A stretch of 21,636 nt of DNA from an uncultured Eubacteriales bacterium. Lineage in GTDB: Bacteria > Bacillota > Clostridia > Christensenellales > Aristaeellaceae. Positions 7,104-14,874 of this stretch are shown here, in pieces (position 1 is the stretch's first letter; the number at the start of each line of letters is the position of its first letter). The notes beneath the pieces were generated by a model, which had not been told where the DNA came from, did not search any database, and was given only the letters and a program-made list of their open reading frames with translations. The position numbers were made by a program, and so were the translations under genes. The stretch spans positions 1-21,636 of the forward strand of contig UQEF01000044.1 in assembly GCA_900540045.1 (NCBI GenBank), in the 5' to 3' direction.

Positions 7104-8001
7104 GCCCCTTACCCCCCTGCGCACCGTGGGCAGCGGGAGCGCACGCTGGTGCATTGCGGCGCGAGGGCTGGAAAAGTACTTTATCAAGCAGTTTCTCTCC
7201 CCTGTCTACCCGGCAGACCCCTCAACGCCGCTGGGCCAGCGCCAGCGCGAGCGCTGCGAGGCCTTCGAGGGGCAGAAGCAGCGTCTCTATGCGGCGCTGT
7301 CCTGCGTGATCGGGGATACGCTGGTGCCTGTGCTGGATTTCTTCCGCTTCGAGCGTCGCTACTATGCCGCCAGCGAAGCGGTGTTTCCTTCCGACCTGAC
7401 GGCGGGCGATGCGGCGGCACTGGATGAGCGCGCCAAGCGGCAGGTGCTTTCGGACCTTGCGCTGTGTCTGCAGCGCCTGCATACGCAGGGCGTGGTGCAC
7501 GCGGACCTCAAGCCCGACCACGTGCTGCTGCTCAAGCGACCGACCGGTTACCGCATCCGTCTGATTGATCTGGACAGCGGCTTTCTCAAGGATGACCCGC
7601 CCCAGAACCAGCGTGATCTGGAAGGAGACCCCGTCTACCTTTCGCCGGAAGCATTTCTCTACATGGCGGGACAGGATGCACCTTTGGGCCCAAAGCTGGA
7701 TACCTTCGCCTTCGGCGCGCTGATTCATCGCGTGTGGACGGGCGACCTGCCCGGTTTCGATCATGCCAAATACACCTACCTTTACGAGGCGGCCCTCGAT
7801 GGGGGAGATATCGCCCTCTCCCCCACGCTGCCCGTCAAGCTGCGGGACGTGGTGCTGCGCATGCTGGACCCAAAGCCGGACAACCGTCCCGAAGATGCCG
7901 AGGTGACCAATTTGCTGTCCATATCCCCGGAAGATGACCGGCCGCCTCAGGACGCACGTCCCCTCAACGGCCTGAGCCGTTTCATGCGGCCCGCGCCATA
8001 G
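7078..8001 (+). CDS. Ser/Thr protein kinase-like protein
   Basis: A 307-residue protein starting at ATG 7078, just after GGAGGGAGG; the start lies inside the end of the phosphatase gene. Kinase landmarks are a Gly-rich loop VGSGSARW (17-24), a candidate ATP lysine K37 in YFIKQF, the catalytic loop HADLKPDHVLL (141-151) with D143 and K145, LIDLDSG (162-168) in the DFG position with D164, YLSPEAF (187-193) in place of APE, and DTFAFGALIHRVWTGDLP for the F-helix. Two departures are notable: the usual Mg-binding Asn after LKP-x is His148, and DFG is DLD. The C-terminal Pro/Asp-rich tail has no transmembrane helix, PASTA or zinc-ribbon segment, so it is cytosolic. With the vWA and PP2C partners it forms a TerY-P-like phospho-signalling unit; the substrate is unknown. 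Confidence 0.85.
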   Translation: MSGLIGGYRPLTPLRTVGSGSARWCIAARGLEKYFIKQFLSPVYPADPSTPLGQRQRERCEAFEGQKQRLYAALSCVIGDTLVPVLDFFRFERRYYAASEAVFPSDLTAGDAAALDERAKRQVLSDLALCLQRLHTQGVVHADLKPDHVLLLKRPTGYRIRLIDLDSGFLKDDPPQNQRDLEGDPVYLSPEAFLYMAGQDAPLGPKLDTFAFGALIHRVWTGDLPGFDHAKYTYLYEAALDGGDIALSPTLPVKLRDVVLRMLDPKPDNRPEDAEVTNLLSISPEDDRPPQDARPLNGLSRFMRPAP

Positions 8002-8006
8002 CAGAA

Positions 8007-8051
8007 AAGGCGCTTTCCGAAGGCATGCAGCCCGGAAAGCGCCTTGTTTTT
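8007..8051. terminator. Bidirectional terminator between kinase and lpdA
   Basis: A perfect 13-base-pair stem, AAGGCGCTTTCCG (8007-8019) with its complement at 8033-8045, has a 13-base loop. GTTTTT follows on the plus strand and TTTTC on the minus strand. It ends both the kinase operon and the glycine cleavage operon. Confidence 0.88.
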
Positions 8052-8060
8052 CTTTGCTTG

Positions 8061-9365
8061 TCAGGAATGGATGGCCCGGCCGTCCAGCGCGTCCAACGCC
8101 TCTCCCACCGCCTCCAGGAAGGTCGGATGCGGCCGCACGGCACGCATGAGCTGCGTGGCGGTCAAACCATTGGCGATGGCCACGGTGAAGGAGTCGATCA
8201 TGTCGGTGGCGCGCTCACACATGAGCTGTGCGCCCAGCACGCGGCCATTCTCCGCGCTCACAACCACCTTGATGAACCCGCGCTGGCCGCCCGCGATCAG
8301 CGTGCGACCATTCGCACCCATGAGGGCCTTCCCCACTTTGACCTCTATGCCTCGCTGCTGGCAGTCCGCCTGGGTAAGCCCCACGCTGGCGATCTCGGGC
8401 GAAACGTACACGCACGCGGGAATCGCAGTAAGGCACAGCGGCGGTTCCTCCCCAGCCAGCGCGTGCACGACCGTCAGCCCCTGTGCCGAGGCCACGTGTG
8501 CCAGCATCATTCCGCCAATGGCATCCCCGATGGCGTAGACACCCGGCAGGCTGGTTTCAAAGTGCTCGTTCACGCGGATGAAGCCGCGTTCCATGTCCAG
8601 CGCCACACCCGGCGCACACAGGCCGTCGGTGTTGGGCCTGCGGCCCACGGCGGCCAGCACGGCGGACGCGGTGAGCGTCTCGCCGCCGTCCAGCTCCATC
8701 ACGACGCCCTCGCCGCCTTCGCTGATGCGGCGCGCCAAAGCGCGCGTATGCACGCCCATCCCCTGTCGCTTGAAGATCATCTGCAAATTCTGCGAGATCT
8801 CCCGATCCATTTGGGGAAGCAGGCGCTCCTGCGCCTCCACGATGGTCACTTTCGTGCCCGTGGCCGCATAGAAGGCCGCCATCTCCACGCCAATCACGCC
8901 GCCGCCCAGAATGAGCAGGCTTTCCAATGGGCGCGGTTCATGCAGCAGATCGTCGGAGGTCAGCGCCAGACCGATGCCCTCAACCGGCGGCAGCGCCGGA
9001 CGCGAGCCGGGCGCAAGCAGCAGTTTTTCACCCGTTACCGCCTGCCCGTCCACCTCGATGGTATGGGCATCCGTGAGCATGCCCGTACCTCGGTAGACCG
9101 TCACGCGGCGTTTTTTGAGCAGCCCTTCCACGCCCTGACGAAGCGTGGACACCACCTGCTCCTTGTGCGCATTCAGGGCGAGAAAGTCTGCGCCTGGACC
9201 TGCATCATGCAGGAGCGTCTTGGTGGGAATGCACCCGCGGTTGAGGCATGTGCCCCCCACCGCGTCCCGCTCGATCAGGCCCACATTCAGGCCCAGTTGT
9301 GCGGCGCGGATGGCCGCCTCATAGCCGCCGGGGCCCGCGCCCAGAATCAAAAGCTCATGATCCAT
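8061..9365 (-). CDS. lpdA: Dihydrolipoyl dehydrogenase (glycine cleavage L-protein)
   Basis: This flavoprotein reoxidises the dihydrolipoyl arm of GcvH with NAD+. The 434-residue sequence starts at ATG 9365 behind GGGAGGA. It shows the FAD-binding GAGPGG (9-14), the redox disulfide GGTCLNRGC with C40 and C45, the NAD-binding ILGGGVIGVEMA segment, the FAD-contacting VYAIGDA segment, and the C-terminal HPTFLE motif with H413 and E418, the catalytic dyad. It is slightly shorter than the usual 450-470 residues and has no N-terminal lipoyl domain. It is the last gene of the gcv operon, 24 bases after lplA. Its position implies dedication to glycine cleavage, though it could also serve other lipoyl complexes. 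Confidence 0.95.
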   Translation of the reverse strand: MDHELLILGAGPGGYEAAIRAAQLGLNVGLIERDAVGGTCLNRGCIPTKTLLHDAGPGADFLALNAHKEQVVSTLRQGVEGLLKKRRVTVYRGTGMLTDAHTIEVDGQAVTGEKLLLAPGSRPALPPVEGIGLALTSDDLLHEPRPLESLLILGGGVIGVEMAAFYAATGTKVTIVEAQERLLPQMDREISQNLQMIFKRQGMGVHTRALARRISEGGEGVVMELDGGETLTASAVLAAVGRRPNTDGLCAPGVALDMERGFIRVNEHFETSLPGVYAIGDAIGGMMLAHVASAQGLTVVHALAGEEPPLCLTAIPACVYVSPEIASVGLTQADCQQRGIEVKVGKALMGANGRTLIAGGQRGFIKVVVSAENGRVLGAQLMCERATDMIDSFTVAIANGLTATQLMRAVRPHPTFLEAVGEALDALDGRAIHS

Positions 9366-9389
9366 GCGTTCCTCCCGTCCGCGCGGCGC

Positions 9390-10361
9390 TCACAGCTCCA
9401 TGAGCATGTCCAGCACATCGCGCCTCATGTCCTCCCCGCCCCAGCCCGCAAGTGCCTTCGCAAAGGCCGCGCCGTCCACGGCGCAGCCCGTCAGGCGGCC
9501 GGGCAAAGAGGCGATCTCGCTTTCCTCCATCGCGTCCGAATACGCGCGGCATTGCGCCACGTGGCCCGCGTGCACGTTCAGCGCGAGCTCCAGCCCACCC
9601 CACGCGAACCGGCGCTCAAGCGAAAGAGAAAAGGGGAAATTCTCCCCAATCAGGTAACTTTCCGAAGAAATCCGCCGTTCAGTCTCCACAATCTTGTCAT
9701 TTTGGAGACGTTCATGGTCAAACACTTCCACTTTTTCGCCACAAACGGTCGAAAAAGCCGCCGCCATCGCCCGGCGTGCCGCCTCCACGGTCGCACCCGG
9801 CGCGCATTCGCGCAGGTTGCACACGCGGCTTCGCACCGAGGCCACGCCCCGCGCCGCCAGCTTTTCCGGGGACACGTTGAGGTAGCGCCCCAACGCGTCA
9901 AGATCGGAATCCACCAGCAGCGTGCCGTGATGATACCAGGTTTGGCCCCGGCGGTAGTAGGCGTTGCCGGAGAACTTCCGTCCTCCGGCAAGGATATCGT
10001 TCCGGCCCGAGGACTCGGCCGGCGCGCCCAAAAGCCGCGCCGCCTCAAGAATCACGCGCGTCTGGCGCGTGAGATCATAGGCTGCTTTAGGCAAAATAAA
10101 GGTAAAATTCAGGTTTCCAAGATCGTGATACACCGCCCCACCCCCGGAGAGACGGCGGGCCAGATGCCCGCCGTCTGCCCGCAGGCGCGAGAGGTTCACC
10201 TCCCGCAGCGCGTTCTGGTTATGGCCAATCACCACCGTGTGGTCGTTCTGCCACAGGTAGAGAAGGGCCTCATCCTCCCGCACGCAGGAAAGCAGATGCT
10301 CCTCCAGCGCAAGGTTGCGGTAGGGGGCGGTGCTGCTGGTCTCAAGCAGAAGGAGCTTCAT
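9390..10361 (-). CDS. lplA: Lipoate-protein ligase A
   Basis: This enzyme activates free lipoate with ATP and attaches it to the target lysine of lipoyl domains, here most likely GcvH. The 323-residue protein carries the family signatures RRLSGGGAVYHDLGNLNF (69-86) and GRNDI...GRKFSGNAYY (119-135), with K129 in the position of the catalytic lysine, then HHGTLLVDSDLDAL. The C-terminal accessory domain (about 245-323) is present, so it looks like a full ligase. The start ATG at 10361 lies 20 bases inside the end of gcvPB, implying translational coupling. The location suggests lipoate salvage is co-regulated with its acceptor protein. It could alternatively act as an octanoyl transferase, but the full-length ligase architecture favours LplA. 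Confidence 0.93.
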   Translation of the reverse strand: MKLLLLETSSTAPYRNLALEEHLLSCVREDEALLYLWQNDHTVVIGHNQNALREVNLSRLRADGGHLARRLSGGGAVYHDLGNLNFTFILPKAAYDLTRQTRVILEAARLLGAPAESSGRNDILAGGRKFSGNAYYRRGQTWYHHGTLLVDSDLDALGRYLNVSPEKLAARGVASVRSRVCNLRECAPGATVEAARRAMAAAFSTVCGEKVEVFDHERLQNDKIVETERRISSESYLIGENFPFSLSLERRFAWGGLELALNVHAGHVAQCRAYSDAMEESEIASLPGRLTGCAVDGAAFAKALAGWGGEDMRRDVLDMLMEL

Positions 10362-11757
10362 ACTTGACGATGGGATTGCGCGCAGCCGTCACCTCGTCCA
10401 GCCGGCGCACATAGGTCGTCAGCGGACGGTTATGCATATCCGCCGGGTTTTCGTTGGCCTCGGCCAGCACCGCGAGATAGCTCTCCGCGGCAGCCTCCAG
10501 CGACTCCTTGCTCTCGGTCTCCGTCGGCTCCACCATCAGCGCCTCATGCACAATCAGCGGGAAGTACATCGTGGGCGGATGCATGCCATGGTCCAGCAGC
10601 GCCTTGGCCACATCCAGCGCGGACACGTCCTTCTCATGCTTGAGCTTCTCCAGCGTGATGACGAACTCATGCATGCAGGGATGGTCATACGCCATGGGAT
10701 AGCCGCCGTCCCTGAGCAGGCACATGAGATAGTTGGCATTGAGCACAGCCTGCGCGGCCGCCTCGCGGATGCCCTCGCCACCGAGCGTATCCAGATAGGC
10801 CAGCGCCTTGACCACCACGAGGAAGTTGCCGTGGAAGGCGCGCACCTGGCAGGGGGCCTCGCCGCCCGTGGCCAGCGCGCTGCCGGGCAGGAAGCCCGCC
10901 AAAAACTTCTTGCAGCCCACGGGACCGGAACCCGGACCGCCGCCGCCGTGCGGGGTGGCGAAGGTCTTGTGCAGGTTCAGGTGCACCACGTCAAATCCCA
11001 TGTCTCCGGGACGCGCCCAGCCCATGACGGCGTTAAGGTTGGCGCCGTCGTAGTAGCACAGGCCGCCCGCCTGATGCACGATGCGCGTGATTTCCAGAAT
11101 GTTGGGATCGAACAGGCCCACGGTGTTGGGGTTGGTCAGCATGAGGGCCGCCGTGTCGGGGCCCGCCGCCTCGCGCAGCTTTTCCAGATCCACCAGTCCG
11201 TTTGCGTCGCTGGGGATGCTCACTACCTGATAGCCGCACATGGCCGCGCTGGCGGGGTTGGTGCCGTGGGCCGAGTCGGGCACGAGCACCTTGGTGCGGT
11301 TTTTGTCGCCCCGGCGCTCATGATACGCCTTGATGAGCAAAAGCCCCATGTACTCGCCATGCGCGCCCGCTGCGGGCTGGAAGGTCATGCGGTCCATGCC
11401 GGTCACGGCGGTCAGGCGCTCCTCGGCCTGACGCAGCACCTCGCGGCAGCCGCGGGAGGTCGTTTCGGACTGGAGCGGATGCACGCCGGTGAAGCCCGGC
11501 AGGGCCGCCGCTTCCTCGTCGATGCGGGGATTGTATTTCATGGTGCAGCTTCCGAGGGGATAAAAGCCCTTGTTCACGCCATGCACCTGCTGGGCCAGCG
11601 CCTCATAGTGGCGGGCCAGCTCGCTTTCGGTCAGCTCCGGCAAATCGAGCGCGGACTCTCGCGCAAGCTCCTCCGGCAGCGCCGCGGCGGGCACGTCCGA
11701 CGCGGGCAAAAATTGACTCCTGTGTCCCGGATGGGACTGTTCAAAGATCAGCTTCAC
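10342..11757 (-). CDS. gcvPB: Glycine dehydrogenase (decarboxylating) subunit 2
   Basis: The PLP-bearing half of the split P-protein: with GcvPA it decarboxylates glycine and transfers the aminomethyl group to lipoyl-GcvH. I choose GTG 11757 (VKLIFEQSHPG), which overlaps the gcvPA stop as GTGA and is preceded by GGGAGGTGA. This gives 471 residues, near the family norm of 480-490. Visible motifs are FYPLGSCTMKYNP (65-77), QPAAGAHGEYMG (127-138), DSAHGTNPASAAMCG (161-175) and LNLHKTFATPHGGGGPG (260-276), where K264 is the Schiff-base lysine. The N-terminal extension possible from an upstream ATG lies wholly inside gcvPA and is rejected. Confidence 0.96.
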   Translation of the reverse strand: MKLIFEQSHPGHRSQFLPASDVPAAALPEELARESALDLPELTESELARHYEALAQQVHGVNKGFYPLGSCTMKYNPRIDEEAAALPGFTGVHPLQSETTSRGCREVLRQAEERLTAVTGMDRMTFQPAAGAHGEYMGLLLIKAYHERRGDKNRTKVLVPDSAHGTNPASAAMCGYQVVSIPSDANGLVDLEKLREAAGPDTAALMLTNPNTVGLFDPNILEITRIVHQAGGLCYYDGANLNAVMGWARPGDMGFDVVHLNLHKTFATPHGGGGPGSGPVGCKKFLAGFLPGSALATGGEAPCQVRAFHGNFLVVVKALAYLDTLGGEGIREAAAQAVLNANYLMCLLRDGGYPMAYDHPCMHEFVITLEKLKHEKDVSALDVAKALLDHGMHPPTMYFPLIVHEALMVEPTETESKESLEAAAESYLAVLAEANENPADMHNRPLTTYVRRLDEVTAARNPIVKYEAPSA

Positions 11758-13073
11758 AGGTTCGTCACCTCCCGGATTACGGCCACGGCCTCGTCCAGCC
11801 GCTTGCGCTCGGCCTTTTCCGTCACGCACCACAGCACGCGGCCGTCACCCAGAGGCTGGCCGCCCAGAATGTCGCGTTCCTCCAGCGCCACCAGCATCTT
11901 CTCCGCGCCGCCCGGACACTCCGTGGCGAACTCGTGGAAGAACGGGCCCTTCTCGCGCCGGGGCAGGCCGATGGAGGCCAGCTTATCAGCGAAGTAATGC
12001 GCCTTGTCATAGCACTGGCGGGCCACTTCGCGCAGGCCCTCCGGGCCCACCGCGCCCAGGTAGCACGCCGCCGTGAGCGCGCACAGCGCCTGATTGGAGC
12101 AGATGTTGCTGCCCGCCTTTTCGCGGCGGATGTGCTGCTCGCGCGCCTGAAGCGTCAGCACGAAGGCGCGCTTTCCGTCCACATCGGTGGTCTGGCCCAC
12201 GATGCGACCGGGGAGCTTGCGCATCAGCGCTGCGCGCGTGGCCATGAAGCCCACATACGGCCCGCCGTAGCTCAGCGGCATGCCCAGGGGCTGTCCGTCA
12301 CCCACGCACACGTCCGCCCCCGCCTCGCCGGGGGTCTTGAAGAGGGCCAGCGCCATGGGATTGGCGCCCACGATGAGCTTTGCGCCCGCAGCGTGGCAGA
12401 TTTCCACCGCGGCGCTCACGTCTTCCAGCCCGCCCAGGAAGTTGGGCGAGGCAAGGTACACGCCGCTCACCTGATCGTCCAGAGCATCACGCAGGGCGTC
12501 CAGATCCGTCACGCCATCCTTTTCGGGGATGAGGCGCATCTCGTGGTTGGAACCCCAGCAGTAGGTGCGGATGGTGGCGATCACATCCGGATGCGCGCAG
12601 GCCGACACCAGCGTGACCGTGCGGCGGCGCTCGCGCACCATGGCGCATGCCTCCGCCGCCGCGCTCGCGCCGTCATAAACCGAGGCGTTGGCCACGTCCA
12701 TGCCGGTGAGGCGGCAGATCATGGTCTGATATTCAAAGATGGACTGGAGCAGGCCCTGGCTGATCTCAGCCTGATAGGGCGTGTAGGCGGTCAAAAAGGC
12801 CTCCTTGGACGGGATGGCGCGCACGATAGCCGGGATGTAGTGGTCATAGGCCCCCGCGCCGCGCAGAATGGTGCTGAACACGCGGTTCTGCTCCGCGAGC
12901 CGCTCCATATGGCGGCGAACCTCCAGTTCCGAAAAGCCGCCGGTGAACACGGGCGGCTCCTTGAGGAGCACGCCCTCCGGCACATCGGCATAAAGCGCCT
13001 CCACCGAAGGCAGGCCAATGCGCTCCAGCATCGCGCGGCGCTCCTCCGGCGTGACAGGTACATAGCTGCCCAT
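11754..13073 (-). CDS. gcvPA: Glycine dehydrogenase (decarboxylating) subunit 1
   Basis: The non-PLP-lysine half of the split P-protein, which completes the active site with GcvPB. It has 439 residues (family about 445) starting at ATG 13073. GGAGGG lies eight bases upstream and inside the last codons of gcvH. Typical segments are YVPVTPEERRAMLE (4-17), FLGAGAYDHY-like RGAGAYDHYIPA, TAYTPYQAEISQGLLQ, NASVYDGASAAAEA and REQHIRREKAGSNICSNQ. The split subunits are typical of Clostridia and Bacilli, in contrast to the single-chain enzyme of enterobacteria. It sits four bases after gcvH and overlaps gcvPB by four bases, consistent with equal production of the two chains. Confidence 0.96.
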   Translation of the reverse strand: MGSYVPVTPEERRAMLERIGLPSVEALYADVPEGVLLKEPPVFTGGFSELEVRRHMERLAEQNRVFSTILRGAGAYDHYIPAIVRAIPSKEAFLTAYTPYQAEISQGLLQSIFEYQTMICRLTGMDVANASVYDGASAAAEACAMVRERRRTVTLVSACAHPDVIATIRTYCWGSNHEMRLIPEKDGVTDLDALRDALDDQVSGVYLASPNFLGGLEDVSAAVEICHAAGAKLIVGANPMALALFKTPGEAGADVCVGDGQPLGMPLSYGGPYVGFMATRAALMRKLPGRIVGQTTDVDGKRAFVLTLQAREQHIRREKAGSNICSNQALCALTAACYLGAVGPEGLREVARQCYDKAHYFADKLASIGLPRREKGPFFHEFATECPGGAEKMLVALEERDILGGQPLGDGRVLWCVTEKAERKRLDEAVAVIREVTNL

Positions 13074-13077
13074 GGAA

Positions 13078-13452
13078 TCAGCCCTCCTTCGGCATGGCCT
13101 CGTATTCCTCGGCGGACAGGGTCTCGACGCTACCGTTCACATTCTCCACGCGGATGAACCATGCGCCGTAGGGATCCTGATTGATGCTCTCGGGCGCGTC
13201 AAGCAGAGCTTCATTGATTTCGCACACAGTGCCGGTGACGGGGCTGTACACGTCGCTCACGGCCTTGACGGACTCCACGTCCGCGAACGCCTCGCCCGCC
13301 GTGACCGCGTCTCCCACCTGGGGCAGGTTCACAAACACCAGATCGCCCAGCTCCTGCTGCGCAAAGTCCGACAGGCCAACGGTAACGACGCCGTTTTCTT
13401 CCTTGATCCACTCATGGGTTTTGGTGTAACGGAGATCCGCGGGAATGTTCAT
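13078..13452 (-). CDS. gcvH: Glycine cleavage system H protein
   Basis: The lipoyl carrier that shuttles the aminomethyl group between P-, T- and L-proteins. It has 124 residues, the normal size. It begins [16 protein letters not shown] and contains the lipoylation motif [12 protein letters not shown] with the acceptor lysine K63. VTGTVCEIN and [10 protein letters not shown] follow, as expected. A GGAGG site lies ahead of ATG 13452, and the gap to gcvT is 24 bases. It is the likely substrate of the LplA encoded three genes downstream. Confidence 0.97.
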   Translation of the reverse strand: MNIPADLRYTKTHEWIKEENGVVTVGLSDFAQQELGDLVFVNLPQVGDAVTAGEAFADVESVKAVSDVYSPVTGTVCEINEALLDAPESINQDPYGAWFIRVENVNGSVETLSAEEYEAMPKEG

Positions 13453-13476
13453 GACAGGTTCCTCCTTACGAAATGC

Positions 13477-14556
13477 TTATTTCTTGCGCTGATAGAAGGG
13501 CAGGGGAACGAATTTTGCCTCGATCTGGCGGCCACGCACATCTACGGTGAGCGCGCCGTCCTCCGCCGGACCGTCGATGAGCGCCATGGCCACGGCCTTG
13601 CCCAGATAGGGGCAGTGCGTGCCGGAGGTGGTGACGCCGATCTTCTTTCCATTCAGGTACACATCGCAGTGCTCGCGCGCGATGCCGCGCCCGGTGATCT
13701 CAATCCCCACGCGGCGGCGTGCGGGCTGCTCATTCCCTGCCAGCGCGGCCTTGCCGATGAAGTCGTCCTTATGCATCTTGACCGCCCAGCCAAGCCCGGT
13801 TTCAAACGGGCTGACGGTATCGTCCATCTCATGGCCGTAAAGGGGCATGGCGGCCTCCAGCCGCAGCGTGTCGCGAGCGCCCAGGCCGCAGGGGATGAGC
13901 CCATCGTCCTTCCCCGCTTCCAGCAGCGCATTCCACAGGGCGGGCGCGTCGGCATTGGCGCAGTAGAGCTCGAAGCCGTCCTCGCCGGTGTAGCCCGTGC
14001 GCGAAACGAGGCATTTGACGCCCGCCACCGTCATCTCCGGAATAAAGGTGTAGTAGCCTGCGGGCGGCTCCTGATCGCAGACCTTGGCGAAGACAGCCTC
14101 CGCCTTTGGTCCCTGCAGGGCGAGCTGGGCCACATCATCGCTCATGTCGGTAAGCTGGCAATCGCCGAAGAGGTTTTCACGCATCCAGTTTACGTCCTTG
14201 TGGCGGTTGGCCGCGTTGACCACCACCCAGTACGCATCCTGCGAGAAGCGGTAGACAATCAGATCGTCCACCACGCCGCCCTTGGGATTGCACATCACGC
14301 TATAGCGCACCTTGCCGTCGCGCATGGTGGAAAAGTCATTGGTGAGCAGCTTCTGGAGATTGGCCAGCGCGTCGGGTCCCTTGTAGAGCACCTCGCCCAT
14401 ATGGCTCACGTCGAACAGGCCGCAGGCCTGACGCACGGCCATGTGCTCGCGGATGACACCCGTGGGATACTGCACCGGCAGCACGTAGCCCGCAAAGGGC
14501 ACCATGCGGCCCTCCAGCGCCACATGACAGTCGTACAGCGGCGTTTTGAGGTCCAT
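13477..14556 (-). CDS. gcvT: Aminomethyltransferase (glycine cleavage T protein)
   Basis: This enzyme transfers the methylene group from the aminomethyl-lipoyl arm of GcvH to tetrahydrofolate, releasing ammonia. The start is ATG 14556 (MDLKTPLYDCH), because AAGGGGGA is seven bases upstream; an ATG at 14562 nearly touches that site and is less likely. The 359-residue length fits the family. Motifs are VPFAGYVLPVQY (19-30), GLFDVSHMGE (46-55), CNPKGGVVDDLIVYR (89-103) with the catalytic Asp, SRTGYTGEDGFELY and LGARDTLRLEAAMPLYGHEM. It is the first gene of the operon, directly downstream of the riboswitch terminator. Confidence 0.96.
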   Translation of the reverse strand: MDLKTPLYDCHVALEGRMVPFAGYVLPVQYPTGVIREHMAVRQACGLFDVSHMGEVLYKGPDALANLQKLLTNDFSTMRDGKVRYSVMCNPKGGVVDDLIVYRFSQDAYWVVVNAANRHKDVNWMRENLFGDCQLTDMSDDVAQLALQGPKAEAVFAKVCDQEPPAGYYTFIPEMTVAGVKCLVSRTGYTGEDGFELYCANADAPALWNALLEAGKDDGLIPCGLGARDTLRLEAAMPLYGHEMDDTVSPFETGLGWAVKMHKDDFIGKAALAGNEQPARRRVGIEITGRGIAREHCDVYLNGKKIGVTTSGTHCPYLGKAVAMALIDGPAEDGALTVDVRGRQIEAKFVPLPFYQRKK

Positions 14557-14596
14557 TGTCATTCCCCCTTCTGAATTTGTGAAAAAACCGTCAACC

Positions 14597-14630
14597 AAGA
14601 AAAACAGAGCGCGGCTTTCCGCCGCCTCTG
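14597..14630 (-). terminator. Riboswitch-controlled terminator before gcvT
   Basis: On the minus strand, CAGAGGCGGC (14630-14621) pairs across a GGAAA loop with GCCGCGCTCTG (14615-14605), with one bulge, followed by TTTTTCTT. The first arm's CAGAG is also the 3' side of the aptamer-2 P1 stem, so ligand-bound aptamer and terminator are mutually exclusive. Confidence 0.85.
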
Positions 14631-14785
14631 TCCTGTGACCTGAAAGATTCTCCCGCGGGATGCGGAATTGCTTCTTCGGTGGTGCGCAACGCTTTCCAGA
14701 GCTTCGTCAGGGTGCGGTCTTTTTGCCTGAGAGTTTCGCCCCTTCGGCGCCGGCATGCCGGTCTCTCCCGAACCCTTCATCCGAG
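14622..14785 (-). promoter_or_regulatory. Tandem glycine riboswitch
   Basis: Two consecutive aptamers are recognisable on the minus strand. Aptamer 1 (about 14785-14703) contains GGGAGAGACC, GCCGAAGGGGCGAAACTCTC and AGGCAAAAAGACCGC. Aptamer 2 (about 14701-14626) contains CTCTGGAAAGCG, CACCGAAGAAGCAA and AATCTTTCAGGTCACAGGAC. These match the gcvT-type glycine riboswitch consensus. An intrinsic terminator follows. The arrangement predicts glycine-activated expression of the whole gcv operon; the ON logic is inferred from the shared P1/terminator bases and from known gcvT riboswitches. Confidence 0.93.
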
Positions 14786-14809
14786 GTCAATATGGCTTTG
14801 TTTGATTGT

Positions 14810-14838
14810 ATTGTACCGAAAACGGGCGGATTTGTCAA
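14810..14838 (-). promoter_or_regulatory. SigA-type promoter of the glycine cleavage operon
   Basis: Minus-strand TTGACA (14838-14833), a 17-base spacer and TACAAT (14815-14810) give a full-consensus -35 and a near-consensus -10. A second TACAAT partly overlaps it at 14805-14810. The promoter lies about 25 bases before the riboswitch and directly abuts the terminator of the regulator gene upstream. Confidence 0.88.
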
Positions 14839-14840
14839 TG

Positions 14841-14874
14841 AAAAAGGGAGCTCAACGCCCGGCGTTCAGCTCCC
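14841..14874 (-). terminator. Terminator of the XRE regulator gene, overlapping its 3' end
   Basis: Minus-strand GGGAGCTGAACGC pairs with GCGTTGAGCTCCC (one G-G mismatch, CGG loop), followed by TTTTT. The stem includes the last codons and the stop codon of the regulator. The T-run ends two bases before the -35 box of the gcv promoter. Confidence 0.82.

Noticed and set aside
8025..10367. A 780-codon plus-strand open frame opposite lpdA and lplA
   Set aside because: High GC keeps antisense frames open. The minus strand encodes unmistakable LpdA and LplA with motifs and ribosome binding sites, while this frame gives His/Arg/Gln-rich sequence with no recognisable domain.
10330..13157. Long plus-strand frames opposite gcvPB and gcvPA, and further ones at 13072-14574 and 15804-17003
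   Set aside because: All are antisense shadows of strongly conserved enzymes.
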